From Lachnospiraceae bacterium (lineage in GTDB: Bacteria > Bacillota > Clostridia > Lachnospirales > Lachnospiraceae), in assembly GCA_900757145.1 (NCBI GenBank), contig CAAEMT010000063.1, positions 21,331 through 85,330 of the forward strand: 64,000 nt of DNA, written 5' to 3'. The translations under genes and the position numbers were made by a program. Below are positions 26,976 to 37,626 of this stretch, one piece after another. Position 1 is the first letter of the stretch, and each line of letters starts with the position of its first letter. Below the pieces are notes generated by a model. The model was given only the letters and a program-made list of their open reading frames with translations, was not told the DNA's origin and made no database searches.

Positions 26976-27797
26976 CTATCCATTGCAGGGGCACTTACAT
27001 ATAATCCTTGTCACATATTCCTCCTGACTTTTCTTAGTCAGTCCGTCAAACAGAAAATCCTCATAGCACGGTCCTTTCAGCGTAAGATCCTGATCTTTCG
27101 CATACGCCAGAAGACGCTCATACGCCTCGCCTATCGTATTCCAGTGACCGATATGGTATGCCGTCACATATCGCCCTGCTTCACGAACTTCATACTCCAG
27201 CCCCCGCGGCTTCTCATCAAACAGCAGGTAGACCGTATCATACTTATTGAAGTTTCCGTTCAGGATGCCGGAAAGCTCCTGCCTGTAACCAAAGCCATAC
27301 ACATTTCTTAGTCCGTACCGGTCACATTCTTCCAAAAGTTCTCCTGAAGCGACTGCCCACAGTCTCTCATCGTTTTGCGAAACGTGACGGCTGATATAAT
27401 ATTTTTCCGGAAGCTCCAAAATAGATACTTTTTTTGTATCTGTTATTATTGCGTCTTCCAGATATTTACACTTTTTCTGTATCCACTCCCTCTTATTTTT
27501 CAAACTGAAAATTCGCTGCTTTAGAATACGGTTCTCTTCCTCCAAAAGCTTCAGAAGTGACTGCGGCGTGCGTTCTGACAAATAATCCCGTATCTGCCCA
27601 AGCGGCATACCAAGATTCTTAAGCGTATAAATAATATCAAATACATCGAGCTGATCGACCGTATAATAGCGGTATCCGTTCGTATCCGTTAATTCCGGCT
27701 GAAACAGACCGATCTCATCGTAATGAAACAGCGTGTGTTTCGTCACGCCTGCCAGTCTGGCAAACTCTCCTGTTGTCAGATACCTTGTCTTCTGCAT
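26976..27797 (-). CDS. MerR-family regulator with effector-binding domain
   Basis: 273 aa. The N-terminal winged helix reads [25 protein letters not shown], followed by a helical dimerisation region (about 75-120) and a GyrI/BmrR-like effector-binding domain. It is divergent from a MATE exporter, and a 19-base-spaced promoter at 27810-27840 faces that exporter. A drug-responsive activator in the manner of BmrR is the best inference. Confidence 0.88.
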   Translation of the reverse strand: MQKTRYLTTGEFARLAGVTKHTLFHYDEIGLFQPELTDTNGYRYYTVDQLDVFDIIYTLKNLGMPLGQIRDYLSERTPQSLLKLLEEENRILKQRIFSLKNKREWIQKKCKYLEDAIITDTKKVSILELPEKYYISRHVSQNDERLWAVASGELLEECDRYGLRNVYGFGYRQELSGILNGNFNKYDTVYLLFDEKPRGLEYEVREAGRYVTAYHIGHWNTIGEAYERLLAYAKDQDLTLKGPCYEDFLFDGLTKKSQEEYVTRIICKCPCNG

Positions 27798-27809
27798 GAA
27801 AATTCCCTC

Positions 27810-27840
27810 TTGACTATCGTGTTACCCTATACTTTATCAT
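27810..27840 (+). promoter_or_regulatory. Candidate MerR-type promoter with 19-base spacer
   Basis: TTGACT (27810-27815), 19-base spacer, TATCAT (27835-27840), between the MerR gene and the MATE gene it would serve. The long spacer is the hallmark of MerR-activated promoters. The dyad within the spacer is weak. Confidence 0.5.
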
Positions 27841-27973
27841 ATCCTCTGCGGTCATGGCAACCTTGACTTTTACATGATTTATCCGGCAAATATCGTGCGC
27901 CCCCGCCATGCCGTGAACAGCCTGCGCATGATAATTCTGGTCTTTTTACATAATTTTTCAGGAGGATATTGAT

Positions 27974-29305
27974 ATGGCAAATTCTATTGCTAAAGACTTT
28001 CGTTTTTTCTCGCTGCTTCGCTTTGCCTTTCCTACCATGGTAATGATGGTATTTATGTCGCTGTATACCATTGTTGACGGTATCTTTATCTCCCGCTTTG
28101 TCGGGAGCAATGCACTGTCTGCAACCAATATCGTCTATCCGGTCATCAATCTTCTGATTGCCTGCGGCGTTATGCTTTCCACCGGCGGCAGCGCACTTGT
28201 CGCAAAAAAACTCGGGGAAGGAAAAGAAAAAGAAGCACGCGAGGATTTCACAGTGCTCCTTCTTACCGGTATCATAGCAGGAGTGATCCTGATGATCGCC
28301 GGGCTTTTCTTTCTCAAACCGCTGGTCCGCATGCTGGGCGCTACGGATGCGCTTCTTGCAGACAGTATGACGTATCTGAAAATATCGCTGTACTTCGCCC
28401 CAGCCTGTATTTTGCAGCTTTTCTTCCAGACTTTTTTTGTGACAGCGGGAAAGCCAGGCTATGGACTTACCCTGATCTGCGCAGGCGGTATATTTAATGT
28501 AATCTTCGACTACGTTTTCATGGGACCACTTGATCTGGGGATCGCCGGCGCTGCAATTGCTACCGGTATGGGACAGATGATTCCGGCAGCCGCAGGGCTA
28601 TTATATTTTACCTTCGTACGCAAAATACTTTACATCGTAAAGCCTGCACTGCACCGCGGCACGCTCCTTGGCAGCTGCACCAATGGTTCCTCCGAAATGA
28701 TCACGAATATCTCGAATGCGGTCATTACATACTTATTCAATGTAATCATGCTTCGACTGCTCGGCGAACCGGGCGTAGCGGCGATCACAATCGTGCTGTA
28801 CGGACAGTTTCTCTTCAATGCGCTCTATATGGGATTTTCGATGGGCGTCGGCCCTGTCATCAGCTATAATCACGGCAGAAAAAATATCCGGCTGCTCAAA
28901 CGAGTAGTGCATATCTGCTTCATTTTCATTACTGCTTCTTCGGCGATGATTACTGTCTCTGCGCTCGCCGCCTCACCGCTTATTGTAGGGATCTTCACCC
29001 CCTCCGGTACAAAAACGTATGTAATCGCAAAGACAGGATTTTTCCTGTTTTCTATTAATTATCTATTTGCAGGAATGAATATTTTCGCCTCTGCTATGTT
29101 TACATCCTTAAACAACGGACCTGTATCGGCTGCTATTTCGTTTATGCGGACGTTTTTCTTTATCGCGCTGAATATTCTGCTGCTGCCGAAGCTTCTTGGC
29201 GTAATCGGCGTATGGCTTGCTGTACCGGCTGCGGAATTTATGACGCTGTTCTTATCGCTTTATATGATAAAGACGCGGTGGAAGCAATACTTCACCGCGT
29301 CCTGA
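27974..29305 (+). CDS. MATE-family multidrug/cation antiporter
   Basis: 443 aa integral membrane protein with twelve hydrophobic segments in two homologous halves. Typical segments are SLYTIVDGIFISRFVGSNALSA-like (read here in shorter form, IVDGIFISRFVG) near residue 36 and GAAIATGMGQ. It exports drugs or cationic compounds using sodium or proton gradients. CAGGAGG precedes ATG 27974. It is divergent from the MerR regulator and ends 17 bases before the converging kinase gene. Confidence 0.93.
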   Translation: MANSIAKDFRFFSLLRFAFPTMVMMVFMSLYTIVDGIFISRFVGSNALSATNIVYPVINLLIACGVMLSTGGSALVAKKLGEGKEKEAREDFTVLLLTGIIAGVILMIAGLFFLKPLVRMLGATDALLADSMTYLKISLYFAPACILQLFFQTFFVTAGKPGYGLTLICAGGIFNVIFDYVFMGPLDLGIAGAAIATGMGQMIPAAAGLLYFTFVRKILYIVKPALHRGTLLGSCTNGSSEMITNISNAVITYLFNVIMLRLLGEPGVAAITIVLYGQFLFNALYMGFSMGVGPVISYNHGRKNIRLLKRVVHICFIFITASSAMITVSALAASPLIVGIFTPSGTKTYVIAKTGFFLFSINYLFAGMNIFASAMFTSLNNGPVSAAISFMRTFFFIALNILLLPKLLGVIGVWLAVPAAEFMTLFLSLYMIKTRWKQYFTAS

Positions 29306-29322
29306 CAACAGATTCCTCAAGA

Positions 29323-30240
29323 TTAATCAGCCTTTTCTGCAATCTTCTGATAAATATATTCTATTTCTTCTTTTACTGCCAACTTCTCAGAAAAGGCAGT
29401 TGCACTGCCTGCAGCTACTCCCATATAAAAAGCATATCTGTAATCATGCTTTTCCAGCCATCCTGCCATAAAACCAGCGACCATAGAATCTCCTGCTCCT
29501 ACAGCATTAACAACCTTCCCGTCCGGAGCAGGCAAAATATATGTATTTCCGTCTGCTGCAATCAGTACTGCTCCTCTCCCGGCCAATGATATCAGCACAT
29601 TCTGTGCCCCTAGATCTCGGAGTTTTTTTCCGTAGGGGATTACATCTTCACGCGTTTCCAATTTCACTCCGAAGATTTCACTGAGCTCATAATGGTTTGG
29701 CTTAATTAAAAAAGGATGATATTCCAGTACATTCAACAGAAGTTTTTTCGTCGCATCTACTACAATATTCACGCCGCGTCCATCCAGCCTTCGCATAATA
29801 CTGTGATACGTATCATCCGGCATAGAAACCGGAATACTGCCGGAAAGAATCAGCACATCCCCTTCTTGTATCTGATCAAGCCGTGACATTAACATCTGCA
29901 CCTTTTCCACATCTATTTTCGGTCCTCGTCCGTTAATTTCAGTGCCTTCTATAGATTTCAGTTTCAAATTAATTCTCGTAAGCCCCTCCTCCAGCCATAT
30001 AAAATCATTTTTAACACCCATCCTTTCCAATCTTCGCACTAATTCTTCTCCGGTAAAACCTGCTGCAAACCCAAGTGCTGTATTATCAATACCCAGATTT
30101 CGCAGAACTGCAGAAACATTGATTCCCTTGCCCCCAGGAAGCAGTAGTTCTGATTCCGTACGATTTGTCACTCCGGTCTGAAAATCATCTACAGATACAA
30201 TATAATCCAACGAAGGATTAAATGTGACCGTATAAACCAT
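29323..30240 (-). CDS. fruK: PfkB-family 1-phosphofructokinase-type kinase
   Basis: 305 aa. The N-terminus MVYTVTFNPSLDYIV and the GGKGINVSAVLRNLG motif are those of 1-phosphofructokinase/tagatose-6-phosphate kinase. The second PfkB signature, VNAVGAGDSMVAGF, holds the catalytic Asp. FruK is the more common assignment, but no PTS fructose gene or DeoR regulator is adjacent, and LacC-like activity is possible. It stands alone between the MATE gene and deoB. Confidence 0.82.
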   Translation of the reverse strand: MVYTVTFNPSLDYIVSVDDFQTGVTNRTESELLLPGGKGINVSAVLRNLGIDNTALGFAAGFTGEELVRRLERMGVKNDFIWLEEGLTRINLKLKSIEGTEINGRGPKIDVEKVQMLMSRLDQIQEGDVLILSGSIPVSMPDDTYHSIMRRLDGRGVNIVVDATKKLLLNVLEYHPFLIKPNHYELSEIFGVKLETREDVIPYGKKLRDLGAQNVLISLAGRGAVLIAADGNTYILPAPDGKVVNAVGAGDSMVAGFMAGWLEKHDYRYAFYMGVAAGSATAFSEKLAVKEEIEYIYQKIAEKAD

Positions 30241-30337
30241 AACCTTTTCCCCGCCTTTTTTGTTTATTTCATTCCGTCCTGCTTAAATGTACACCACATT
30301 TCGCCAGCTAAACGGATTTTGCAAATTTACATGCACA

Positions 30338-30370
30338 GATCCCGGCACAGTCTTTTACTATGCCGGGATC
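30338..30370. terminator. Hairpin downstream of deoB
   Basis: Ten-pair perfect stem GATCCCGGCA (30338-30347) / TGCCGGGATC (30361-30370), loop of 13, directly after the deoB stop. The T-tract is poor, so termination strength is unclear. Confidence 0.55.
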
Positions 30371-30383
30371 TCTTGTATATTGA

Positions 30384-31571
30384 TTATCCAAGCAAGGAAA
30401 GAAGAGATGTCCCAATACATCCTTGCGGCATCTGCACGCCAAAATTGTCCGCGATCGTCGCACCCACAGCCGCAAAGCAATCCTGCTCCGGCAGTGCTCC
30501 ATACCCCTGCAGAGATGGCGACCATGCCAAAAACGGCACTGTTTCTCTCGTATGATCCGTTCCTGTATACGTCGGATCATTTCCGTGGTCGGCTGTCAGG
30601 ATAAGCAGATCATCCTCCCGAAGGATCGCCATCAGTTTTCCGAGCAATACATCAAACTTTTCCAGCTCCTGCGCATATCCTTGTACGTCTCTGCGGTGTC
30701 CCCACAGCGCGTCAAAATCCACAAGATTCGTAAAGCAAAGTCCCGTAAAGCCGCGCTTTGCGATCTCGATCGTCTGTTCCATCCCATGCACGGAGCTTTT
30801 CGATTTATTGGACTCTGTCAGTCCCTCTCCGTCAAAAATATCGAATATTTTTCCGACGGAAATAACATCGTATCCGTTTTCCTTGAGTGCATCAAGCGCC
30901 GTTTTTCCAAACGGCTTAAGCGCATAGTCATGCCTGTTCGCCGTGCGCTTAAATTCTCCCTTTTTCCTGCCTGTATACGGGCGTGCAATGACTCTGCCTA
31001 CCTTCCACTCATCACGCATCGTAAGCTCACGCGCGATTTCACAGTAACGGTACAGATTTTCAAGCCCCATTGTCTCCTCGTTGCCGCAGATCTGCAAAAC
31101 GGAATCTGCCGAGGTATAGACGATAAGCTTGCCGTGATTGATCTCCTCCTCGCCAAGCTCATCAAGAATGACTGTTCCGCTTACACTCCTGTTCCCGATC
31201 ACCTCTCTGCCTGTGCGCCTCTCCAGCTCCCGGATCAGCTCAGGCGGAAAGCCATGCTCACTGAATGTCTGAAACGGCTTCGTCACATACAATCCCATGA
31301 GCTCCCAGTGACCTGTCATCGTATCTTTTCCACTGCTTCGTTCATACATCCGTGTATAGTATCCGAGCGGTTTCTCTGCGGCTGAAATGTGCTCCAGGCC
31401 GCACAAGTTGGCAATTCCCAGTTTTACAAGATTCGGAATGTAAAACTTATTCCGGCACTGTGCAATATGTCCAAGCGTATTTGCACCTTCATCGCCGTAT
31501 TTGTATGCATCCGGCATATGGCCGATACCAAGAGAATCTATCACAATCGTAAAAATTCTTTTATAACGCAT
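30384..31571 (-). CDS. deoB: Phosphopentomutase
   Basis: Interconverts (deoxy)ribose 1- and 5-phosphate in nucleoside breakdown. The 395 aa protein has the alkaline-phosphatase-fold metal motifs [14 protein letters not shown] at the start, [19 protein letters not shown] with the phospho-acceptor Thr, and [11 protein letters not shown] near the C-terminus. I start at ATG 31571, preceded by GGGGGAAGG. It is third in the udp-cdd-deoB operon. Confidence 0.96.
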   Translation of the reverse strand: MRYKRIFTIVIDSLGIGHMPDAYKYGDEGANTLGHIAQCRNKFYIPNLVKLGIANLCGLEHISAAEKPLGYYTRMYERSSGKDTMTGHWELMGLYVTKPFQTFSEHGFPPELIRELERRTGREVIGNRSVSGTVILDELGEEEINHGKLIVYTSADSVLQICGNEETMGLENLYRYCEIARELTMRDEWKVGRVIARPYTGRKKGEFKRTANRHDYALKPFGKTALDALKENGYDVISVGKIFDIFDGEGLTESNKSKSSVHGMEQTIEIAKRGFTGLCFTNLVDFDALWGHRRDVQGYAQELEKFDVLLGKLMAILREDDLLILTADHGNDPTYTGTDHTRETVPFLAWSPSLQGYGALPEQDCFAAVGATIADNFGVQMPQGCIGTSLLSLLG

Positions 31572-31616
31572 AGGATCCTTCCCCCTTTTCTGTTCGCACA
31601 CTTTTGATGCACGGGA

Positions 31617-32039
31617 CTATTTTAGATTTCTGCCTGAAAAACTAAGCGGAAGCAGATCCTTAAGCTCATACTCTTCCCAGGTCAGATCTCCTCTTCCCAG
31701 CAATATGGAAAATTCAGATGACTCGCAAAACTCAGCAAGCACCTGACGGCATGTACCGCACGGTGCTGCTATATCTTTTGGAAGTGCTTCACCAGAGCCA
31801 CCCACAATAGCAATCGCCTCAAAATCATGCGCCCCTTCTGAAATTGCTTTGAAGACAGCAGTACGCTCTGCACAGTTAGTCACTCCGTATGAGGCATTTT
31901 CAATATTGCATCCGGTATATATTCGTCCGTCTTTTGCGAGAAGCGCCGCTCCCACCCGGAAATCTGAATACGGAGCATATGAAAACTTTCTCGCCTCTAA
32001 AGCCAGCTTTATCAACTGCTTTTTCTTATCCTGCTGCAT
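31617..32039 (-). CDS. cdd: Cytidine deaminase
   Basis: Deaminates cytidine and deoxycytidine to the uridine forms. The 140 aa protein matches the homotetrameric class, with zinc ligands in NCAERTA and PCGTCRQ and the catalytic Glu in the first motif; FSYAPYSDFRVGAAL is the substrate segment. ATG 32039 lies five bases after GGGAGG; the upstream GTG in frame overlaps that site. It stands between udp and deoB, so uridine produced here feeds the phosphorylase. Confidence 0.95.
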   Translation of the reverse strand: MQQDKKKQLIKLALEARKFSYAPYSDFRVGAALLAKDGRIYTGCNIENASYGVTNCAERTAVFKAISEGAHDFEAIAIVGGSGEALPKDIAAPCGTCRQVLAEFCESSEFSILLGRGDLTWEEYELKDLLPLSFSGRNLK

Positions 32040-32067
32040 ATACACCTCCCTTTCTGTATTTCCTATT

Positions 32068-32859
32068 TTACCTGTTTACTTGTACCTCTCTGTCTTTTCG
32101 GATCAAGATCCGCAGAGCCTCCACTGCACTTGTGATCGCAGCCTCTGTATCATGTACAATAGGATTTTCTAATCCTGCTTTTTCTCTCTCCTGATTGCCG
32201 ATCACAAGAAACGCCGAACCGCATCGTACATGACGATAGCCTGCTACCATAAACAGCGCTGCCGACTCCATCTCCGATGCTTTGCATCCCATCCTAATCC
32301 ATGCCTCCCACTTATTCAAAAGTTCATAGCCTGCCGGCTTCGTCTCCGGCTCGTGCTGTCCGTAGAAGGAATCCTTACACTGCACTACACCTGTATGATA
32401 CGTATAACCGCACTTCTGTGCAGCTTCGACAAGGGCATTTGTCACTCCAAGATCCGGTACTGCCGGATACTCAATCGGTGCATATTCACGGCTTGTCCCT
32501 TCCATACGGATTGCTCCTGTTGCAATGACAAGATCACCGCCCTTTACATCAATGTCCATACCGCCGCACGTTCCGACACGGATAAATGTATCCGCACCGC
32601 AGTTTACAAGTTCCTCCATCGCAATAGATGCCGACGGACCTCCGATTCCTGTCGAAGTGACACTCACCTTTTCTCCATCGAGCATCCCTGTATACGTAAC
32701 AAATTCACGGCTGTCTGCTACCAGTTTTGCATCTTCAAAATGACCTGCAATCTTCTCACAGCGCTTCGGATCACCTGGCAGGATGACATACCGTCCTACA
32801 TCACCTGCACGCAGCTGTACATGATATTGCAATCCAACTTCTCCCGAATAGTTCTGCAT
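32068..32859 (-). CDS. udp: Uridine phosphorylase
   Basis: Phosphorolysis of uridine to uracil and ribose 1-phosphate. The 263 aa protein belongs to the hexameric nucleoside phosphorylase family: [11 protein letters not shown] at the phosphate site, [20 protein letters not shown], and [12 protein letters not shown] with the ribose-binding Met-Glu. CAGGAGG precedes ATG 32859. It leads the nucleoside catabolic operon. Confidence 0.94.
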   Translation of the reverse strand: MQNYSGEVGLQYHVQLRAGDVGRYVILPGDPKRCEKIAGHFEDAKLVADSREFVTYTGMLDGEKVSVTSTGIGGPSASIAMEELVNCGADTFIRVGTCGGMDIDVKGGDLVIATGAIRMEGTSREYAPIEYPAVPDLGVTNALVEAAQKCGYTYHTGVVQCKDSFYGQHEPETKPAGYELLNKWEAWIRMGCKASEMESAALFMVAGYRHVRCGSAFLVIGNQEREKAGLENPIVHDTEAAITSAVEALRILIRKDREVQVNR

Positions 32860-32901
32860 AATGATTTACCTCCTGTACTAAGATATGGATCTATGTCCAA
32901 T

Positions 32902-32930
32902 ATCATACTACTACAAAAAACAAAATACAA
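32902..32930 (-). promoter_or_regulatory. Promoter of the udp-cdd-deoB operon
   Basis: Minus-strand TTGTAT (complement 32925-32930), 17-base spacer, TATGAT (complement 32902-32907), 42 bases before udp. Confidence 0.5.
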
Positions 32931-32975
32931 TATTTCAAGATAAATCCCGCAAATTCCATCTCCACCTAAATGGCT

Positions 32976-33431
32976 TTATTTTTCAAAATCTTCTTCCTCT
33001 GTTCCTACATCCTCCGCTTCAATAAATACAGTAGAGACCTGAAACGGAAGCGGAAATTTGCTGGATTTCACTGCCTGTCTGACGGAGTCTGTCAAATCTG
33101 CGCAACACTGTTTATCCGTTTTTACAACCGTTACGCTTTTTATATCGTTATACATCAAAATTTTACTCAGCTTGGTCATAATATCAAAATCAGTCTCCAT
33201 GCAGCAGATCAGCACTACTTTTCCGCGCCCATAAACACTGTGAAACTGAGAATAGGCAAAGGCACTGCAGTCCGCCGCAATAAGAAGATGTCCATGATGA
33301 TAGTAAGGAGATACAACCGGAGCTTTCCACAGCTTGATCGGCCACTGAACAAGCTCACTGCTCTTTCCCTCAAAGTGATTCGGATCAAAATTATCTATGT
33401 TTTCCCACGGATTAAAATTCTTCGTATACAT
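32976..33431 (-). CDS. Orphan domain protein beside a CsoR-type regulator
   Basis: 151 aa soluble protein of unknown function. The central segment (HGHLLIAADCSAFAYSQFH, then GRGKVVLICC and IKSVTVVKTDKQCC) resembles, from memory, the C-terminal domain of larger clostridial 4Fe-4S proteins, where an N-terminal ferredoxin domain precedes it. Here the ferredoxin part is absent and the Cys residues of the domain are kept. GGAGAGGGAGAA precedes ATG 33431. It follows the CsoR-type gene by 14 bases and is probably co-regulated, so a redox or metal-stress role is plausible but unproven. Confidence 0.6.
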   Translation of the reverse strand: MYTKNFNPWENIDNFDPNHFEGKSSELVQWPIKLWKAPVVSPYYHHGHLLIAADCSAFAYSQFHSVYGRGKVVLICCMETDFDIMTKLSKILMYNDIKSVTVVKTDKQCCADLTDSVRQAVKSSKFPLPFQVSTVFIEAEDVGTEEEDFEK

Positions 33432-33445
33432 ATTTTCTCCCTCTC

Positions 33446-33760
33446 CTACAGATATTTCTGTATCACTTTCTGAAATTCATCAATCGCTTCTGTATCACCA
33501 TCTTCAATTGCATGGACAATACAGTGTGTCATGTGCTCATTGATTATCTGCTTTCCGAGACCGTTCAGCGCTGACTTTGTAGCAGCTATCTGCATCAGAA
33601 CATCCGAGCAGTCCTCATCTGCTTCTATCATTCTCTTTACATACTGCAAATGACCAATCACACGTGAAATTCTGTTTAATTGTCTTTTCTTTTCCTGAGG
33701 ATCATGGAAATGCCCATGTGTATGCAAACACTCCTCTGATTTGTTTTTTGAATGATCCAT
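33446..33760 (-). CDS. CsoR/FrmR-family metal-sensing repressor
   Basis: 104 aa all-helical DUF156 regulator. The Cys of EDCSDV and the later His and Cys in NEHMTHC (HxxxC) match the C-H-C copper(I) triad of CsoR; persulfide-sensing CstR lacks the His. The N-terminus carries a His-rich stretch (HTHGHFH) that may bind further metal. ATG 33760 follows GGGGAGGA; the frame is open further upstream but without a better site. The 151 aa orphan gene follows it; no copper ATPase is in the window. Confidence 0.85.
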   Translation of the reverse strand: MDHSKNKSEECLHTHGHFHDPQEKKRQLNRISRVIGHLQYVKRMIEADEDCSDVLMQIAATKSALNGLGKQIINEHMTHCIVHAIEDGDTEAIDEFQKVIQKYL

Positions 33761-33876
33761 GTCGTCCTCCCCGGAATAGCTTTTTTCATTATTCGATACA
33801 GCACAGACAATGTGCATAACTTCATGTAAAGATAACACAATTCTATTTTGCTGCGAAGCTCCCTGGGGGGATGTTT

Positions 33877-34608
33877 TTACCGCTGAAACTCTTCCAGATA
33901 CTTTTCCACAGACCTTGTCATCTCCTGTGAAAAAGCAGACTGAAACTTCCTGGCGCAAAATGCCTGCATCCATTCTTCGTACGGTTTCTGCCCTGCTTTT
34001 GATGCAAACATCTCCTTAAGCTCGTCCCCATCCATATGACGGTATCCGTTTTCATGTACGATATGACGCATCTCCACCCTTGACGGCTTCTGACGATCTA
34101 TTTGCTGCTGTGTCGGATAGCCGAACACCGCCATCACCGCCGGAAATACGTACTGCGGAAGCTTAAGAAGCCTGCGCTGTTTTTCACAGTTTTCCATCAC
34201 ATCTCCGATATAACACGAACCGATTCCCAGACTCCATGCCGCCGTAACTGCATTCTGCGCCGCGATAGCCGTATCCGTCACAGCAAGCATCAAATCTCCA
34301 ACACCCGGCGTACGCGGCTTGCAGCCTGCATGAACGAACGCATCGTACCATTTCCTGCAGTCTGCACAGAAAATAAGCACCATATCTGCTTTCGCGATAA
34401 ACGGCTGATTATCACACGTCTTTACAAGCTCCTCTTTCAGAGACTGATCTGTAATATCTAGAATCGTATAAAGCTGCTGATTGCCTGCGGTAGGCGCCAT
34501 CACAGCAGCCTCAAGGATTGTATTTTTCTCCTCCCGGGTGATTTTTCTTTGCTCAAAAACACGGACTGATTTTCGTCCGGACAATTGTTTTACTATTTCA
34601 TTCATCAT
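33877..34608 (-). CDS. Nitroreductase-family flavoprotein
   Basis: 243 aa FMN-dependent reductase. The RKSVRVFEQRKITREEKNTI start and the MAPTAGNQQLY segment bind FMN phosphate, and WSLGIGSCYIGD is the second conserved stretch; the C-terminal arm is longer than in minimal family members. The substrate is unknown. ATG 34608 is chosen over 34632 for the AGAGGAAAAG site. It is a stand-alone gene between the CsoR-type unit and the ATP synthase operon. Confidence 0.86.
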   Translation of the reverse strand: MMNEIVKQLSGRKSVRVFEQRKITREEKNTILEAAVMAPTAGNQQLYTILDITDQSLKEELVKTCDNQPFIAKADMVLIFCADCRKWYDAFVHAGCKPRTPGVGDLMLAVTDTAIAAQNAVTAAWSLGIGSCYIGDVMENCEKQRRLLKLPQYVFPAVMAVFGYPTQQQIDRQKPSRVEMRHIVHENGYRHMDGDELKEMFASKAGQKPYEEWMQAFCARKFQSAFSQEMTRSVEKYLEEFQR

Positions 34609-34809
34609 ACTTTTCCTCTTTTCTTCCTTCAAAGACCTCTCTTATCAGTGAATTACAAAATATTGAGATTTCTGATTTCCTAATTTTAGGAGGGTAACGT
34701 TTTAGCAAAGTATAGCATACTGTTTGTTTTTTTTCCATACTCAGATCACAGCTTTTCCACAGACCTTGCTGCGGGCATACCGCACGGTTTTCTCTTTTTT
34801 ACGCAAACA

Positions 34810-34837
34810 GCGCAGGGACTTCCCTGCGCCGTTTTTT
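34810..34837. terminator. Terminator after the atp operon
   Basis: Eight-pair stem GCGCAGGG (34810-34817) / CCCTGCGC (34822-34829), loop ACTT. The plus strand continues CGTTTTTT; on the minus strand, the direction of the atp operon, the tail is weaker (TGTTTGCGT). Confidence 0.65.
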
Positions 34838-34854
34838 ACCAAAATATTCTTTTT

Positions 34855-35271
34855 CTACAGATTAATCGTTCCGTCTTTTCTTCCTTTCAGCCTCGACATT
34901 GCGCGTGCAAGCGATGCCTGCGTGATTCGGTACTCCTGAATTGACTGTTTCTGACGCAGCGCCTCCTGTGCCCGTGCAAGCGCTTCACGCGCGCGCACCT
35001 CGTCGATCTCGTCAGGATGCTCTGCCGTGTCAACCAGCACTGTCACACGATTATTCGCCGATTGCGCAAAGCCATTCCCCACGACCGCAGTTTCCCATGT
35101 ACCGTCCACTCTTTTAAAACGCATCAGCCCCGGTTGCAGCGCTACTACCATGTTATCATGGTGAGCCATAAACGCCCATTCTCCATCCAGCCCTGGAACG
35201 ATGACAATCTCGCACATTCCCTTATAAAATATGCGATCGCTTGCCACAACTCTTAAGTAAAACTCGGACAT
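34855..35271 (-). CDS. atpC: F-type ATP synthase epsilon subunit
   Basis: 138 aa rotor-stalk subunit with the N-terminal beta-sandwich (FYLRVVASDRIFYKGMCE, GLDGEWAFMAHHDNMV) and a C-terminal helical hairpin rich in Ala and Arg (EVRAREALARAQEAL). It coordinates rotation and can inhibit ATP hydrolysis. Last gene of the atp operon, 52 bases after atpD. Confidence 0.94.
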   Translation of the reverse strand: MSEFYLRVVASDRIFYKGMCEIVIVPGLDGEWAFMAHHDNMVVALQPGLMRFKRVDGTWETAVVGNGFAQSANNRVTVLVDTAEHPDEIDEVRAREALARAQEALRQKQSIQEYRITQASLARAMSRLKGRKDGTINL

Positions 35272-35323
35272 ACCGCCTTGCTCCTTCCAAACTCATCCTT
35301 AATCGATCAAAAGTGTCCGCAGC

Positions 35324-37626
<2,303 letters not shown>

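Noticed and set aside
30423..31385. 320-codon plus-strand frame opposite deoB
   Set aside because: Shadow of phosphopentomutase on the other strand; no ribosome site and no family features.
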